Shown here piece by piece: positions 21,457-32,320 of a stretch of 64,000 nucleotides of DNA. The notes under the pieces were generated by a model, which made no database searches, was not told where the DNA came from, and saw nothing but the letters and a program-made list of their open reading frames with translations. The stretch covers positions 1 through 64,000 of the forward strand of contig NZ_UGIA01000001.1 in assembly GCF_900461455.1 (NCBI RefSeq), given 5' to 3'. Each line of letters opens with the position of its first letter. Positions within the stretch are counted from its first letter, which is position 1. This DNA comes from Helicobacter acinonychis. GTDB lineage: Bacteria; Campylobacterota; Campylobacteria; Campylobacterales; Helicobacteraceae. Made by a program: the position numbers and the translations under genes.

Positions 21457-21566
21457 AATCCCCACTAAGATAATCAAATAAAGTTAAAAAACCCATTTTT
21501 TTAAAATCCCGTTTAGGTTTCTAAAAATAGTCTATAATGCTCATAAGAGATATTTTAAGGTTATAG

Positions 21567-23390
21567 ATGAAGATTATAAAAATATTTTTGATGATAACCA
21601 TTAGCCTAAACGCTATAAGCGTGAATAAGGCGTTGTTTGATTTAAAAGATGCGCAATTAAAAGGGGATTTAGTCTCTAAAGCGGTGGATATTGGGGGGTA
21701 TCAAAGCAACACTAAAGAGTGGGGGGCTACCGCTTTAAATTATATTAATGCGGCTAATGGCGATGCGAAAAAATTCAGTGCATTGGTGGAAAAAATGCGT
21801 TTTGGCTCTAATTTATTGGGGACTTTAGGAATGCATGCACGTTTAAAACAGGCTTTAAAATTGCAAAAAGATTTGCAATACTACCTTAAGATCATCGCTA
21901 GGGATTCTTTTTACAGTTACCGCACCGGTATTTATATCCCTTTAGGCGTTTCTTTAAAAGATCAAAAAACGGCTCAAAAAATGCTCGCTAATTTGAGTGT
22001 GGTCACGGCGTATCTCAAAAAGCAACAAGAAAGCCAAAAAGTCCAAAGTCCTTATTACAAGAATGATTACTACAACCCCATGAATTACTATAACCCTTAT
22101 TATGGCATGTATGGGATGGGTATGTATGGCATGTATGGCGGTTTGTATGGGGGATTTTTTGATGGATTGTATGGCTTTTACCCTAGCATGTTTTTCATGG
22201 CACAGGTTCAAGATTACTTGATGTTAGAAGATTACATGTATGCAATAGACAACGAAGAAAGCTTGGAGCATGAGGATGACAACCAGTTGAATGCACCTAC
22301 TGATGATAAATCCCAACAACCAACCGATCTCATGAGCTTTTATCGTGATCCTAAATTCAGTAAAGATATTCAAACCAACCGCTTAAACCATGCCCTAATC
22401 AATTTAGACAATGGCCATACGCTCAAAGACAACGCGCTTTTTAAAACTAATGCCATGCCCGCTAAAAGCGTCAATGCGATCACTTCTCAAGCCAAAGAGC
22501 TGGACCATTTAGTGGGGCAAATCAGAGAAATGAAGCAAGATGGGGCGAGCCCTAGCAAGATTGATGCAGTTGTTAATAAAGCTATGGAAGTTAGAGACAA
22601 GCTGGATAATAACCTTAATCAACTAGATAGCAGCTTAAAAGACTCTCAAAAAGGGCTTTCAAGCGAGCAACAAGCTCAAGTGGATAAAGCGCTAGACAGT
22701 GTGCAACAATTAAGCCATAGCAGCGATGTGGTAGGAAACTATTTAGATGGGAGTTTGAAAATTGATGGCGATGATAGAGACAATGCAGACGATTTGGCGA
22801 ATAACCCCATTCAAACGCCCATCAATGATGCAGACAATATGCACACAGATGATGACAAAGACAAGGGAAATAACGCGCTCATAAACCCTAACAACCCCAC
22901 GGATATTAAAACCGATGGCGCCGCTGACACAAAGGGGAGCGACACTGACAATAAAGATGATAACACTAACATTGATGCTAACGATAACAGCAACGCTAAC
23001 GACACCGACGATAAAAACACCAACGGCATGGATAATACCGACGATACCAATAACACTGATGCGAACGACATGAACGATAATAACGCTGATGATTCGAATA
23101 ACATGAACGATAATAACGCTGATGATTCGAATAACATGAACGATAGCTCCAATGATACCAACGACGATTCAAGCAACATGAACGATGACATGAATGACGA
23201 CATGAGTGGCACAAACGACATGGGTAATGGCGATTCTGGTGATATGGGGGACAACGATGATATGGGTGGTAGCGATGATATGGGTGGTAGCGATGATATG
23301 GGTGGTAGCGATGATATGGGTGGTAGCGATGATATGGGTGGTAGCGATGATATGGGTGACATGGGCGATATGGGCGATATGGGGAATTGA
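21567..23390 (+). CDS. Exported Asp/Asn-rich repeat protein of unknown function
   Basis: 607 residues; it sits at the HP0078-HP0080 position. An N-terminal hydrophobic segment (MKIIKIFLMITISLNAISVNK) looks like a signal peptide. Residues 30-160 are a globular region. About 165-210 form a Tyr/Gly/Met-rich stretch (YYGMYGMGMYGMYGGLYGG). About 310-400 are helical, heptad-like, with LDHLVGQIREM and LDNNLNQLDSSL. The last 200 residues are almost only Asp, Asn, Gly, Met, Ser and Thr, ending in DDMGGS repeats. The acidic Met-rich tail could bind metal ions, but that is inference. I recognise no domain family. The horA outer-membrane gene I remember in this interval is absent. Confidence 0.75.
   Translation: MKIIKIFLMITISLNAISVNKALFDLKDAQLKGDLVSKAVDIGGYQSNTKEWGATALNYINAANGDAKKFSALVEKMRFGSNLLGTLGMHARLKQALKLQKDLQYYLKIIARDSFYSYRTGIYIPLGVSLKDQKTAQKMLANLSVVTAYLKKQQESQKVQSPYYKNDYYNPMNYYNPYYGMYGMGMYGMYGGLYGGFFDGLYGFYPSMFFMAQVQDYLMLEDYMYAIDNEESLEHEDDNQLNAPTDDKSQQPTDLMSFYRDPKFSKDIQTNRLNHALINLDNGHTLKDNALFKTNAMPAKSVNAITSQAKELDHLVGQIREMKQDGASPSKIDAVVNKAMEVRDKLDNNLNQLDSSLKDSQKGLSSEQQAQVDKALDSVQQLSHSSDVVGNYLDGSLKIDGDDRDNADDLANNPIQTPINDADNMHTDDDKDKGNNALINPNNPTDIKTDGAADTKGSDTDNKDDNTNIDANDNSNANDTDDKNTNGMDNTDDTNNTDANDMNDNNADDSNNMNDNNADDSNNMNDSSNDTNDDSSNMNDDMNDDMSGTNDMGNGDSGDMGDNDDMGGSDDMGGSDDMGGSDDMGGSDDMGGSDDMGDMGDMGDMGN
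23070..23135 (+). repeat. 33-bp tandem duplication in the acidic tail
   Basis: Two identical 33-bp units encode MNDNNADDSNN twice, followed by a partial third start (ATGAACGATA at 23136). Confidence 0.9.
23256..23363 (+). repeat. 18-bp tandem repeat encoding DDMGGS
   Basis: Five full units of GATGATATGGGTGGTAGC (23256-23345) and a partial sixth, then GACATGGGCGAT-type derivatives. The unit length is divisible by three, so copy number can change without shifting the frame. Confidence 0.93.
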
Positions 23391-23401
23391 TAACAAAATT
23401 T

Positions 23402-23600
23402 AAAAAACGCTAGAAAAAGCGTTTTTTATAATCTTATAAAAGGGCTTGATTTGAATCCAAGCGATAACCGCTTTTAAAAGAGGTTTTTGGAGTTAGGGGG
23501 ATTTTAAAAAGGGGCTGTAGGGGGAGAAGTTTTAAAACGCCCTTTATTCTCTTATGATTTTTATCATAAAATTTAAAATGATATTCTCTTGTGATTTTGA
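23402..23600 (+). repeat. Dispersed intergenic repeat, copy A (divergent)
   Basis: Begins with the hairpin AAAAACGCTAGAAAAAGCGTTTTTT, a good terminator for the preceding gene, then GGGCTTGATTTGAATCCAAGCGATAACC, GAGTTAGGGGGATTTTAA, GGGGCTGTAGGGGGAGAAG and CTTATGATTTTTATCATAA. Order and spacing match the other copies but identity is lower. It fills most of the gap to tlpC; no gene is visible. Confidence 0.65.
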
Positions 23601-23653
23601 TAATAAAATAAATCTAAAACGATAAAATAAAGCTTAACCCACCATTTTTGGAA

Positions 23654-25675
23654 TTAAAACTTCTTTTTACCCACATCTTCTAAAATATCTTGGGAGATCC
23701 CATCAATTTTATCGCTGACTTGTAAAGAATGGTTAGCGATAGTCAAATTATCTTGCACATCTTGTTGCAAGGCGTTAATGGAGCGGTGGATATTTTCCAC
23801 GCCCTTATTTTGCATTTTAATGGATTCAGCGTTATCGGCGATGCTTTGAACAAGAATATTAATATTCGCTTCAATTTCACTGAGCGATTTTTGCGTCCTT
23901 TCAGCGAGCTTTCGCACTTCATCAGCCACCACCGCAAAGCCTCTCCCATGCTCGCCGGCTCTTGCGGCTTCAATAGCAGCATTTAGGGCTAATAAATTCG
24001 TTTGATCGGCGATGTCTCTAATCATATCCACCACGCTTTTAATGTCTTCGCCTTGAGAGATCATCTCTTGGCTTTTAGAATCAATCGTTGTAATGATATT
24101 AGTGATTTCTTCTAAGGATTTAGTGGTGTTTTGCAAGCTTCTTTCTTGCTTGTGGGCGGTTTTGGTCAAATTATCCACGCAAGTTTTTAAGTCTTTGGAT
24201 TCATTATTGAGCGTGTTAGCAAACCCTAAAGAAGCTTTAAGCATGCTAGAAATTTCTTGCCCTAAAGTGTTGAGCGCTTTTTCCATGTTGGCTTTAGGGT
24301 CTTGGATATGGTGGGTAAAATCCAAATTTTTATAATGCTCTAGGGCGTTATTTAAAGCTTCTATGTTAGCGCCAATTTGGTTGCGAAAATACTGAATAAT
24401 GCTATTAATCGTGTTTCTTAAGGCTTGCAAGTCTTTGTTTTTAGGCACGCATGCGATTTCTTGGGTGAAATCCCCACTTTCCACAAAATTAGCCACTTCA
24501 AGGCTGTTTTGAATCGCTTCATTATCGGCTTGAATGCTTTCTTGAGTTTTAAGGATATTTTCATTGATAGAAGCTTGCATATGACCGATTTCATCATAGG
24601 CGTTTGGGGGTGTTAAGCTTATGGCATGATTATTTTTAGGGTTATTGAGCAGGTTGAAAAAATCATTTAGGGTGTTATTGACCACATTGATGCGTTTGGT
24701 GACAAGATTGGAAATAATGACAAAGACTAAAAAAGCTAATACCAACACGCCTAAAATCAAAGTGGTGATAATAATGTATCTGGTGTTTGTCGCTTCTTCA
24801 AACACTAAAGACTTATTGATGTATTTCCCAATAGCCCAACGCCAATGATGGCTGTTATCCCCTTTTTCTTCAAAAAAATCAAAGGGCTGTATGGCTAAAA
24901 AGGTTTCTGTATTCCCGCTCAATGAATGGTAACTCAAAGTGCCTGCTTCGTTTTTGTCATAATATTCTACGGCTTTAGCCACTCGTTTATCCGGATTGAT
25001 AGCGCTCAAAATTTTACTTTGGATCTCATGATTGGGGTTGATTAAAAGCCTACCGTCTTTCCCCATTAAAAAGGTGTTACTTTTACTTGTGCCTACTATA
25101 TCTGTATAAAAGGCATCAATGTTTAAAAAGAGGTTTAACGCGCCCATAGAATTTTGATTTTTATCCATTAAAGGAAGAGTAATATCCATGCCATAGATTT
25201 TATCGCCGTTGATCTCTTTATAATAGGGGTCTGAGTGGGTCGCCTCTTTGAGCGATTTGGCTTGATTGGTCATGTTTGGATTGAGTGCGATGCTAGGATA
25301 AAGGATTTTTGAACGGGTATTCATCGCAGTGATGACCCGCTCATTGTCCTTCGTATAAATAGCGCTAATCAATAGCACATGAGGGTTTGCGAGTAAAAAT
25401 TCAGAGAGCAAGCGCCTTTTTAGAGCGTCATTGACAGAGCCGTTTTCATCGCTTAGAAATTTTTCAAGGGTATTAACGCCAATAAAAATGCGCTTCATAA
25501 TGCCTTGAATTTTAAAACCAGTCAGTCGGGCTTCTTTTTGCAACAATTCCGTGGCTTGGTGTTGCAACACGCTTTCAACCTTGTAGTTGATAATAACGCC
25601 CATAATAGCACTAATAGCAACAACAACCGCACACACCATTATGACAATTTTAAAACCAATTTTTGTAGATTTCAT
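23654..25675 (-). CDS. tlpC: Methyl-accepting chemotaxis protein TlpC
   Basis: 673 residues. One membrane helix near residues 8-30, a periplasmic double-Cache-type sensor (about 35-295), a second helix (about 298-322, [17 protein letters not shown]), HAMP-like and helical linkers, and the signalling tip with [20 protein letters not shown] near residue 570. In H. pylori TlpC is reported to sense lactate. Ends DVGKKKF. Monocistronic, preceded by an AT-rich promoter region. Confidence 0.93.
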   Translation of the reverse strand: MKSTKIGFKIVIMVCAVVVAISAIMGVIINYKVESVLQHQATELLQKEARLTGFKIQGIMKRIFIGVNTLEKFLSDENGSVNDALKRRLLSEFLLANPHVLLISAIYTKDNERVITAMNTRSKILYPSIALNPNMTNQAKSLKEATHSDPYYKEINGDKIYGMDITLPLMDKNQNSMGALNLFLNIDAFYTDIVGTSKSNTFLMGKDGRLLINPNHEIQSKILSAINPDKRVAKAVEYYDKNEAGTLSYHSLSGNTETFLAIQPFDFFEEKGDNSHHWRWAIGKYINKSLVFEEATNTRYIIITTLILGVLVLAFLVFVIISNLVTKRINVVNNTLNDFFNLLNNPKNNHAISLTPPNAYDEIGHMQASINENILKTQESIQADNEAIQNSLEVANFVESGDFTQEIACVPKNKDLQALRNTINSIIQYFRNQIGANIEALNNALEHYKNLDFTHHIQDPKANMEKALNTLGQEISSMLKASLGFANTLNNESKDLKTCVDNLTKTAHKQERSLQNTTKSLEEITNIITTIDSKSQEMISQGEDIKSVVDMIRDIADQTNLLALNAAIEAARAGEHGRGFAVVADEVRKLAERTQKSLSEIEANINILVQSIADNAESIKMQNKGVENIHRSINALQQDVQDNLTIANHSLQVSDKIDGISQDILEDVGKKKF

Positions 25676-25819
25676 CGCCCTTGCCTTTTACAACTGATTC
25701 AATAACGAATGATCATTATACATTATTTTGAAACTTTAATAAAATGAGAAAAGAGAAAAGAATAAAATAAATAAAATAAGAGAGAGCCAAAGCCCCCCCA
25801 AAAAGGGGAGTAAAAGAAA

Positions 25820-26209
25820 TTATCTTTTAGAGAATTGCGGGCTTCTTCTGGCCTTTCTTTTACCATATTTTTTGCGCTCGACCACCCTTGAATCCCTAGT
25901 GAGCAAGCCTTTAGGTTTTAAAATGGCTCTAAAAACAATATCATAAGCGTTCAAGGCTTTAGAAATGCCATGCCTTAAGGCTTCCGCTTGTGCAGAATAC
26001 CCTCCACCAAAAACCACCGCTTTAATATCCACGGATTGCTCTTGTTTGGTTAAAAGTAAGGGTTGCATGACTTTCATTTTAATGGCTTCATGCCCACCTA
26101 ACCATTGGTTTAGGCTTTGCTCATTGATACTCAATTCGCCTTTACCCGGAGTGAGCCACACTTTAGCGATAGCCGTTTTTCTTTTACCGGTAGCATAGAT
26201 TTTTCTCAT
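25820..26209 (-). CDS. rpsI: 30S ribosomal protein S9
   Basis: 129 residues with the conserved basic C-terminal tail [14 protein letters not shown] that reaches the P-site tRNA. Start overlaps the rplM stop by four bases (ATGA type), a coupled pair. Confidence 0.97.
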   Translation of the reverse strand: MRKIYATGKRKTAIAKVWLTPGKGELSINEQSLNQWLGGHEAIKMKVMQPLLLTKQEQSVDIKAVVFGGGYSAQAEALRHGISKALNAYDIVFRAILKPKGLLTRDSRVVERKKYGKRKARRSPQFSKR

Positions 26210-26631
26210 TTAGCGTCCTTTTTGCTAGTTTGTGCGGTGTGAGGGTGCTTATCATCACAATAAACTTTGAGTTTTTTAATCATCGCTTTCCCTAATTTCG
26301 TTTTAGGGAGCATGCCCCTAACGGCTAAATGGTAGAGCTTTTCAGGGGTTTTTTCTAGCATTTCTTGGAGAGTTTTACTCTTGGTGCTGCCAAAATAGCC
26401 TGAATGGGTGAAATACTCTTTATCTTCTAATTTCATGCCTGAAAATTTAACCTTATTGGCATTGATAACGACTACAAAATCCCCACAATCCACATTTGGG
26501 GTGTAAAAAGGGCGGTGTTTCCCTCTTAAAAGCACGGCGATTTCAGTGATCAAGCGGCCAAAAACTTTGTCCTTAGCGTCCAAAACGACCCAATCACGAA
26601 CGATGTCACTGACTTTAGCAGTCTTTGTCAT
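26206..26631 (-). CDS. rplM: 50S ribosomal protein L13
   Basis: 141 residues, family-typical: [19 protein letters not shown] near the start and [12 protein letters not shown]. First gene of the rplM-rpsI operon, with AAGGA before the ATG. Confidence 0.97.
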   Translation of the reverse strand: MTKTAKVSDIVRDWVVLDAKDKVFGRLITEIAVLLRGKHRPFYTPNVDCGDFVVVINANKVKFSGMKLEDKEYFTHSGYFGSTKSKTLQEMLEKTPEKLYHLAVRGMLPKTKLGKAMIKKLKVYCDDKHPHTAQTSKKDAK

Positions 26632-26717
26632 AAGAATCCTTTGATAAAATTAAAGCGACTATTATAAGAAAATAAACTTAAATATTGCTGAATTTAAGGA
26701 AAGTTTAAAGTTGAGTA

Positions 26718-26880
26718 TAATAAAGAGTTTGCATAACAAGTGATAGTTTCTTAAGCGGTCTTCTTGGGTTAGGGGGTTTTTAGTTGGGGGTTGTAGGGAG
26801 AATTATTTCAAAATACCCCTTAAGGGAATGAGTTTTTACTATAAAAATTAAATTTAAAAAACCCTATTTTAAAACAAAAC
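26718..26880 (+). repeat. Dispersed intergenic repeat, copy B
   Basis: TAAGCGGTCTTCTTGGGTTAGGGGG, GGGGGTTGTAGGGAGAATTATTTC, AAAATACCCCTTAAGGGAATG, and AGTTTTTACTATAAAAATTAAATTTAAAAAACCC match copies C, D and E in the same order. The CTTGATTTATCAAG hairpin of the other copies is missing or degenerate here. It occupies the 278-base gap between rplM and the small membrane-protein gene. Confidence 0.8.
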
Positions 26881-26909
26881 TTTCGTTACTGCTTAATAAA
26901 CCAAAGCCC

Positions 26910-27098
26910 CTATTGTTGCCCTTGATTGAGTCTTTCTTCTATTTTTTTGATTTTTTGGCTCATTTGAGCGCTCGCATTGATTTGATTGATAAGCATGTAA
27001 AGGTTTATCATCATCAAAAGCACCACCACAAGCCCTAAAAAAAAGACAATTTTAACGGCTTTTCTAGCGATTTCTTGGGCTTCTTGTCCTTCTTGCAT
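26910..27098 (-). CDS. Small single-pass membrane protein of unknown function
   Basis: 62 residues with one hydrophobic helix (VKIVFFLGLVVVLLMMINLY) and a charged C-terminal helix (KIKKIEERLNQGQQ). It begins two bases after the mqo stop, so it is probably co-transcribed. Matches the position of HP0085. No functional motif is visible. Confidence 0.75.
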   Translation of the reverse strand: MQEGQEAQEIARKAVKIVFFLGLVVVLLMMINLYMLINQINASAQMSQKIKKIEERLNQGQQ

Positions 27099-27099
27099 T

Positions 27100-28452
27100 T
27101 TAACTTTCCAACTCTTCTGGAGATAAATCTTTATAAAATCGTTCTAATTCAAAGCTTTCGCCCAAATACGCAACGATTTCTTGGGAATCCACAAGGGCGT
27201 TTTGTAAGCAACTTGTCGCGCCTGGAGAAGGGGTCATGTTAAAAGTAATGCCTTTATGGGTGCAAATCTTTTTTTCGCCTAATTCTAGTTTTCGCTTGGT
27301 TTTGTCTAAAACTTGTGGGCGCACTTCGCCAAAACCATGGGCGTATTCCAAATCTTCTAGGCTAAGAGAGGGGATGATTTTTTGAGCGTCTTTTAAAAAC
27401 TCCCTTTTACCAATAACAGGCAATTCAAAAACCATGTTTTTAAGCACATAATTACGGATTTCTTTATCGCTCATCAAATCAAATGCAATCTTAAACACAT
27501 CTTTATTCAAATCCATTTTCAATAATTCCAGACTAATGCCCTTAAGCCAACATTTGTTGCGCTCTAATTTAGGCATCGCTAAAGCGGTGGGTCCGATTCG
27601 CGTTTTGCCTTTAATGATTGCATCAGGGTCGCCATGCACGGCCGCAAAAGGGAGTTTGGGGTTTTGAACGGTATAAACCTTACCCTTCAATAAATCCGGC
27701 ACAAAATAAAAACTGCCCGCCACAGGCAAGCACCCTAAATCCAAGCCATAGCCCATGCTTTGAGCCAAAGGCAAAGCGTAAGATCCAGCGTTGACTAACA
27801 CGAATTTAGCATACACTTCTTCAGCGTCTTCTGAAATGAGTGCATAAGTGTCGTTGCGTTTTTCAATCTTTTTCACTTTGAAGTTTAAAAACACCTGGTT
27901 GTTGGGCTTTAATTTTAAGGCTTCTTCTACAAAGTTTTCGCTCAACTTCGCGTAATTCATCGTGCTCCAATCCTTCCTAAAGCCATGCCCAATGATGCTT
28001 TCATGCCTGTCTATGCCATTAGCCCCCAAAATCACATTGGGTTCTAATTCCTTAATCGTTTGTTTGTCAAATTCCTCTAACCCCACAAAAATTTCTTTAA
28101 AGGACTCGTAGCGTTTTTTCATAAACTCGCATTCTTCATCGCCCACGCCAATAGCCATTTTTTGGGTTTCAAAAATCGCCTTGTTTTGCAAGCCTTTATT
28201 CAAAGCGTATTGCCTGGTTTTATAAGCGCTCAAACGCACTTTTTTGGCTTTTTCAGGAGTGTAGTTCGTTTCAATAGAACCATCATGGATGGTTTGCGAA
28301 TTAGCTTTAGCGCTGGAGCTAATTTGAGCTAATTTAGAGCATTTTTCCACAATAGCCACGCGCTTTAAGGAGCTGTATTCACTCAAAGTATAAAAGGTCG
28401 CACACCCTGAAACCCCACCCCCGATAATAACGGCATCAAATTCCATACTCAT
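27100..28452 (-). CDS. mqo: Malate:quinone oxidoreductase
   Basis: 450 residues from ATG at 28452 ([20 protein letters not shown]), with GGAG upstream; the ATG 12 codons earlier lacks one. The N-terminal FAD-binding motif is GGGVSGCA, with [12 protein letters not shown] and a C-terminal [12 protein letters not shown] and [15 protein letters not shown]. It oxidises malate to oxaloacetate and passes electrons to menaquinone; H. pylori uses it in place of NAD-dependent malate dehydrogenase. Confidence 0.93.
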   Translation of the reverse strand: MSMEFDAVIIGGGVSGCATFYTLSEYSSLKRVAIVEKCSKLAQISSSAKANSQTIHDGSIETNYTPEKAKKVRLSAYKTRQYALNKGLQNKAIFETQKMAIGVGDEECEFMKKRYESFKEIFVGLEEFDKQTIKELEPNVILGANGIDRHESIIGHGFRKDWSTMNYAKLSENFVEEALKLKPNNQVFLNFKVKKIEKRNDTYALISEDAEEVYAKFVLVNAGSYALPLAQSMGYGLDLGCLPVAGSFYFVPDLLKGKVYTVQNPKLPFAAVHGDPDAIIKGKTRIGPTALAMPKLERNKCWLKGISLELLKMDLNKDVFKIAFDLMSDKEIRNYVLKNMVFELPVIGKREFLKDAQKIIPSLSLEDLEYAHGFGEVRPQVLDKTKRKLELGEKKICTHKGITFNMTPSPGATSCLQNALVDSQEIVAYLGESFELERFYKDLSPEELES

Positions 28453-28504
28453 TGTCTTTCTCCAAAATTTTAAATTGATAAATTGCAATCATAATATAAG
28501 AAAA

Positions 28505-29920
28505 TCAATTCGCGTTTAAAGGGCTTGAAGTTTTGAGCATGAGATCTTTTAAATCGCTCATTCCAAGCACTCTGTCAATCAATAATTTCTTTTTAGAAAA
28601 CGCCCCATTATGCTCTCTAGCTAGCCATAACGAAGTGATCACCACGCCCCCTATGTTATGGATCAAGGTTTTAAAATGCTTTTGGGTTTGCAATGACCAA
28701 ATGCTGTGAGCGACGATGGCTTGATGGTCTCGTTCGCCCAAATAAAGCATGATATGCCCTTTTAAATATAAAAGCGTGCCAAAAGGCGTGGCGTTTTTAA
28801 GGATATAATCTTCTTTTTCTTTGGCTTTCATGGAGCTTAAATCCACATAATTGTTTGCATAACGGCTTTGTGCATAGGAATTTCTAGGGAGCAAAATGCC
28901 AAAATTAGCAAAACTATCTCTAGTGAAAGCCGAGCAATCCCTATTACCCAATGTCCCTCCCCAGCCGTATTTTTGCCCTAGCATGGTGTTTATAAAATAC
29001 GCCATGTTTTCGCCATTAAACGCTTTGGGGAAAACAAAAAAATCTTTTTCATTTAAGATCACGCTTTGTAAGGTTGCATAGCCTTGAGAGTCTTTTAAAA
29101 AGCCATAGACTTTTAAGGACTCTTTTTCTTGTTTCTTTTGTTTTTTTTGCTCCCCTTGTTTTTCTCGCTTGGGCAGATTTTGATCTTTAGGGATGATGGG
29201 AAACAATTCGCCCACTCTCGCTTGCGTGTAAAAATTCCCATACTCCGTATAAAGGGGGATTTTATCTCTTATAGGCATGACATAATTTTTAAGTTGGGTT
29301 AAAAATTTTATATCTTTATCACGCATATAAGCCAAATCGCTAACTTTAATCCAACCATAAACAAAACTGCTTTGAATGTGAGCATAAGTTTTATCCGTGT
29401 TGAAATGCGTGATCAAAACCGGTGTGCCTTGAAAAATCAAGGAATTTTGATACCTATCAAAGGGATAGCCTTTTTGAGAGCGGTAATAAGGCTTGTTAGT
29501 GGGCACGGCTCTCACATCGCTATCTCGCACTACAACGGCTTTAATTTTAGCGCTCGGATAATGCACAATGTCCATGCTTTTAATGAGCGCGTCGTTGAAA
29601 GCCTTTGCATTGGGCTTTAGATCTTCGCCATAACCAGTGGATCTATTCATCTCTTTAAGGATCCAAAACACTTCTTTTTTATTGCGTTTGACTTCCATAT
29701 CTTGCCATGGGGAATACCACGCCTTGAGATAGCTCTCTTTTAAACTCTCTCTTAACGCCTGGGGGTCAATATTGTTACCACTATTGCCATTATTACTACC
29801 ATTTTGAGAGTTTGCAAGATAGTTTGAAGCGTTTTGGGATAAGGATAAATCTTTGAGCGTGAAATTCTTATTCACGCAACTTGTAAACAAAAACAAGAAA
29901 GCCAAAACAAAATAACGCAT
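28505..29920 (-). CDS. NlpC/P60-type cell-wall hydrolase lipoprotein
   Basis: 471 residues. Lipobox in FLFLFTSC places Cys15 as the lipidated residue. Two SH3-like regions (about 110-260) precede an NlpC/P60 domain with catalytic Cys in NRDCSAFTRDSFANFG and His in KGHIMLYLG; a second His lies in VAHSIWSL. A low-complexity Gln/Glu/Lys linker (about 255-270) separates them. Members cut peptide bonds in murein; the substrate here is unknown. Corresponds to HP0087. Ends close to the mqo start region, same strand. Confidence 0.85.
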   Translation of the reverse strand: MRYFVLAFLFLFTSCVNKNFTLKDLSLSQNASNYLANSQNGSNNGNSGNNIDPQALRESLKESYLKAWYSPWQDMEVKRNKKEVFWILKEMNRSTGYGEDLKPNAKAFNDALIKSMDIVHYPSAKIKAVVVRDSDVRAVPTNKPYYRSQKGYPFDRYQNSLIFQGTPVLITHFNTDKTYAHIQSSFVYGWIKVSDLAYMRDKDIKFLTQLKNYVMPIRDKIPLYTEYGNFYTQARVGELFPIIPKDQNLPKREKQGEQKKQKKQEKESLKVYGFLKDSQGYATLQSVILNEKDFFVFPKAFNGENMAYFINTMLGQKYGWGGTLGNRDCSAFTRDSFANFGILLPRNSYAQSRYANNYVDLSSMKAKEKEDYILKNATPFGTLLYLKGHIMLYLGERDHQAIVAHSIWSLQTQKHFKTLIHNIGGVVITSLWLAREHNGAFSKKKLLIDRVLGMSDLKDLMLKTSSPLNAN

Positions 29921-29939
29921 GCTTTAGAAAAACCTTAAA

Positions 29940-31931
29940 TCAAATGCGCAAATAGTTTCTTAAAATGCGTCCATATTGCGGACTTCTCAATTTTTTAATC
30001 GCAGAGCTTTCAATCTGGCGCACCCTTTCTCTGGTGACATTCAATTCCTTGCCAATTTCTTCTAAAGTTCGATCGCTCTCATCGTCTAAAAGCCCAAAAC
30101 GCATGCGGATCACCGCTTTTTCTCGCTCGTTCAACTGATCCAAAACGCCTTCAATCTGCACTTTTAAATCCTCTCGCATGATGTGATCAATGGAGCTTAC
30201 GATATTCTTGTCTTCTACAAAATCCCCAAATTTACCATCATCATCATTGCCGACTGGGGTTTCTAAACTGATAGGCTCTTTAGTCACTTTGATCACATTT
30301 TTCACTTTGTCTAACGAAAGCCCCACTTCTTCAGCCACCACTTCCAAATCAGGCTCTTTGCCGTTTTCTTGCATGTGTTTGCGCATGACTTTATTGATGC
30401 GATTGATCGTGTCAATCATGTGGATGGGAATGCGGATGGTACGGGCTTGATCGGCTATGGCTCTGCTGATAGCTTGTTTGATCCACCAAGTCGCATAAGT
30501 GGAAAACTTAAAGCCCTTTTCATATTCAAACTTATCCACCGCTTTCATCAAGCCGATATTACCCTCTTGGATCAAATCCAAAAACGGCAAACCTCTGCTC
30601 GTGAATCGTTTAGCGATGCTCACTACTAATCTTAAATTAGATTTAGCCATTTTGTTTTTAGCGCGATCGGAAATCAATTTCCCTCTTTTGATTTGCTCTA
30701 AAATTTCTTTAAGTTTGTTAGGGTCTAAATCAAAGCCTTCTTCACTCGCTTCTTTAGTCAAAAAGAGTTTTTTGAGATCCATATACACGCTCACCATAGT
30801 CGTTTCAGGCACTTGAGCGATAATGTCTTCTTTAGTCATGTTGGTGATATTGGACAAAATCTTTTGATGGTTTGCGATCAAAGTGTCGTTGAATAAAGGC
30901 AATTTGTATTCCAAGCGTTTCAATTCTTTTTCAAACCCATCGCCGCTTTTTAAAGTGGTTTCCATCGTTTTGACCAATTCGTTAATGAGCTTGCTAGTAG
31001 GCTCTAAATCATAGAGTCTGTCTTTAAGCGTTTGGCGTTTGTGCGCTAAAGTCAATAAACGCACCAGCTCGTCTTCTTTTTCATCAACAGGGGCTTCAAG
31101 GGCTTTAAGCCATTCTTTTTTAGCCTTGTCTAGGGCTTTAAAACTCTCTTGAACTTTTTCTACGCGCTTTTTATTTCTTTCAGAAACGACTTTTTTTTCC
31201 TCTTCATTTTCTTCGTCCTCTTCATTGTCATCATTTTTTTTAGAATCGCTCACACTATTTTCATCATTTCCATCGTCATCATCAAAGCTCCTAAAAAGCT
31301 CTTTGACTCTTCTTTCGCGATTGATTAAAGCGTCTTTATATGCATAAATGAAATCAATCAAATACGGCACCGAGCAAATCGCATCTAAAATAATGTCTTC
31401 ACCTAAGCGGATTTGCTTGCTCAATTCAATTTCTTCTTCTTTTTTCAAAAGATCAATATTCCCCATTTCACGCAAATACACGCGCACCGGACTATCGCTC
31501 CTGCTCCATTCCAAAAATTCTTTTTCTTTCAAAAAGTCATAGCCATCTTCTAACTCTTCATCTAAAACTTTTTGCTTTTCTTCGGTGTTTTTGATCCGAT
31601 CGATTGCGTTGAGTTTTTTAGCGTATTCTGAAGAGCTGACTAATTTCTTTTGGTATTTTTGGCACAATTCTTTGATTTTTTTGATTTGGGCTAGAGTGGG
31701 GACTTTCGTGCTGATTTGAATGATAGACTCATAGGAAACGCAATCGCTCAAGGAATTAGCGAATAATTCTTCTAATTCTTCATTGAAGCTGGGCTTTTTA
31801 GTCGGCTTGGTTTCTTTAACTTTGGTTTCTTTAATTCTAGTTTCTTTGGGTTTGTTCTCTTTGATTTTGCCCTCTTTGGCTTCTGTTTTAGCTCTTTTGG
31901 GGGCTTTTTCTTCGTTAGCTTTCTTTTTCAT
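29940..31931 (-). CDS. rpoD: Primary sigma factor (sigma-80, RpoD)
   Basis: 663 residues from ATG at 31931 with GGAG six bases upstream. A Lys/Glu-rich N-terminal extension with repeated KETxIKET-type segments is typical of epsilonproteobacterial RpoD. Region 1.2 at [12 protein letters not shown], an acidic insertion (DDDDGNDEN), region 2 ([41 protein letters not shown]) and region 4 helix-turn-helix ([20 protein letters not shown]). It directs transcription of most genes in the window. Confidence 0.97.
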   Translation of the reverse strand: MKKKANEEKAPKRAKTEAKEGKIKENKPKETRIKETKVKETKPTKKPSFNEELEELFANSLSDCVSYESIIQISTKVPTLAQIKKIKELCQKYQKKLVSSSEYAKKLNAIDRIKNTEEKQKVLDEELEDGYDFLKEKEFLEWSRSDSPVRVYLREMGNIDLLKKEEEIELSKQIRLGEDIILDAICSVPYLIDFIYAYKDALINRERRVKELFRSFDDDDGNDENSVSDSKKNDDNEEDEENEEEKKVVSERNKKRVEKVQESFKALDKAKKEWLKALEAPVDEKEDELVRLLTLAHKRQTLKDRLYDLEPTSKLINELVKTMETTLKSGDGFEKELKRLEYKLPLFNDTLIANHQKILSNITNMTKEDIIAQVPETTMVSVYMDLKKLFLTKEASEEGFDLDPNKLKEILEQIKRGKLISDRAKNKMAKSNLRLVVSIAKRFTSRGLPFLDLIQEGNIGLMKAVDKFEYEKGFKFSTYATWWIKQAISRAIADQARTIRIPIHMIDTINRINKVMRKHMQENGKEPDLEVVAEEVGLSLDKVKNVIKVTKEPISLETPVGNDDDGKFGDFVEDKNIVSSIDHIMREDLKVQIEGVLDQLNEREKAVIRMRFGLLDDESDRTLEEIGKELNVTRERVRQIESSAIKKLRSPQYGRILRNYLRI

Positions 31932-32085
31932 TGAACACTCCATAAAATAAAACCCATGCTTTTAACAAGCTAGGTCTATAAGATCTATAAGATAAGATAC
32001 ACCTATTCCTTTGTTATTTTATTTAAAAATAGCTTAAATTCTGATTATATTATTGGAATTTGGCTCTATTTAATGGAGTTAAAAA

Positions 32086-32288
32086 AATGCTCAAAAGCAT
32101 TTTTTACAATAAAATAATAAAGAGCTTGATTTTAATCAAGCGATAATTTATTAAAAAAGCGGTCTTCTTGGGTCAGGGGGGGTTTTAAGGGGGAGAGTTA
32201 TTTCAAAATACCCCCTATCCCCTTAAGGAAATGAGTTTTACTATAAAGAATAAAGTTAAAAATCCCTATTTTTAAAAAAATTAAAAAG
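32086..32288 (+). repeat. Dispersed intergenic repeat, copy C
   Basis: Starts with hairpin AAAATGCTCAAAAGCATTTTTT (32085-32107), then AAAGAGCTTGATTTTAATCAAGCGATAA, AAAGCGGTCTTCTTGGGTCAGGGGG, AAGGGGGAGAGTTATTTCAAAATACCCCC, CCTTAAGGAAATGAGTTTTACTATAAAG and AAAAATCCCTATTTTT. Lies between rpoD and mtnN (a 390-base gap) beside the rpoD promoter region. No gene is seen in the gap. Confidence 0.85.
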
Positions 32289-32320
32289 CTTTGAGTATTT
32301 ATGTTTGATGAAAACCAACC

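Noticed and set aside
22811-23396. Long open frames on the minus strand, Ser/Leu/Pro- or Ile/Thr-rich
   Set aside because: They are the antisense image of the Asp/Asn/Gly/Met repeat; composition is repetitive and there is no ribosome site.
26820-32275. Small conserved peptide MSFTIK...KPYF inside the dispersed repeat
   Set aside because: Frames hold only in copies C and E; copies B and D break it, so the conservation is at DNA level.
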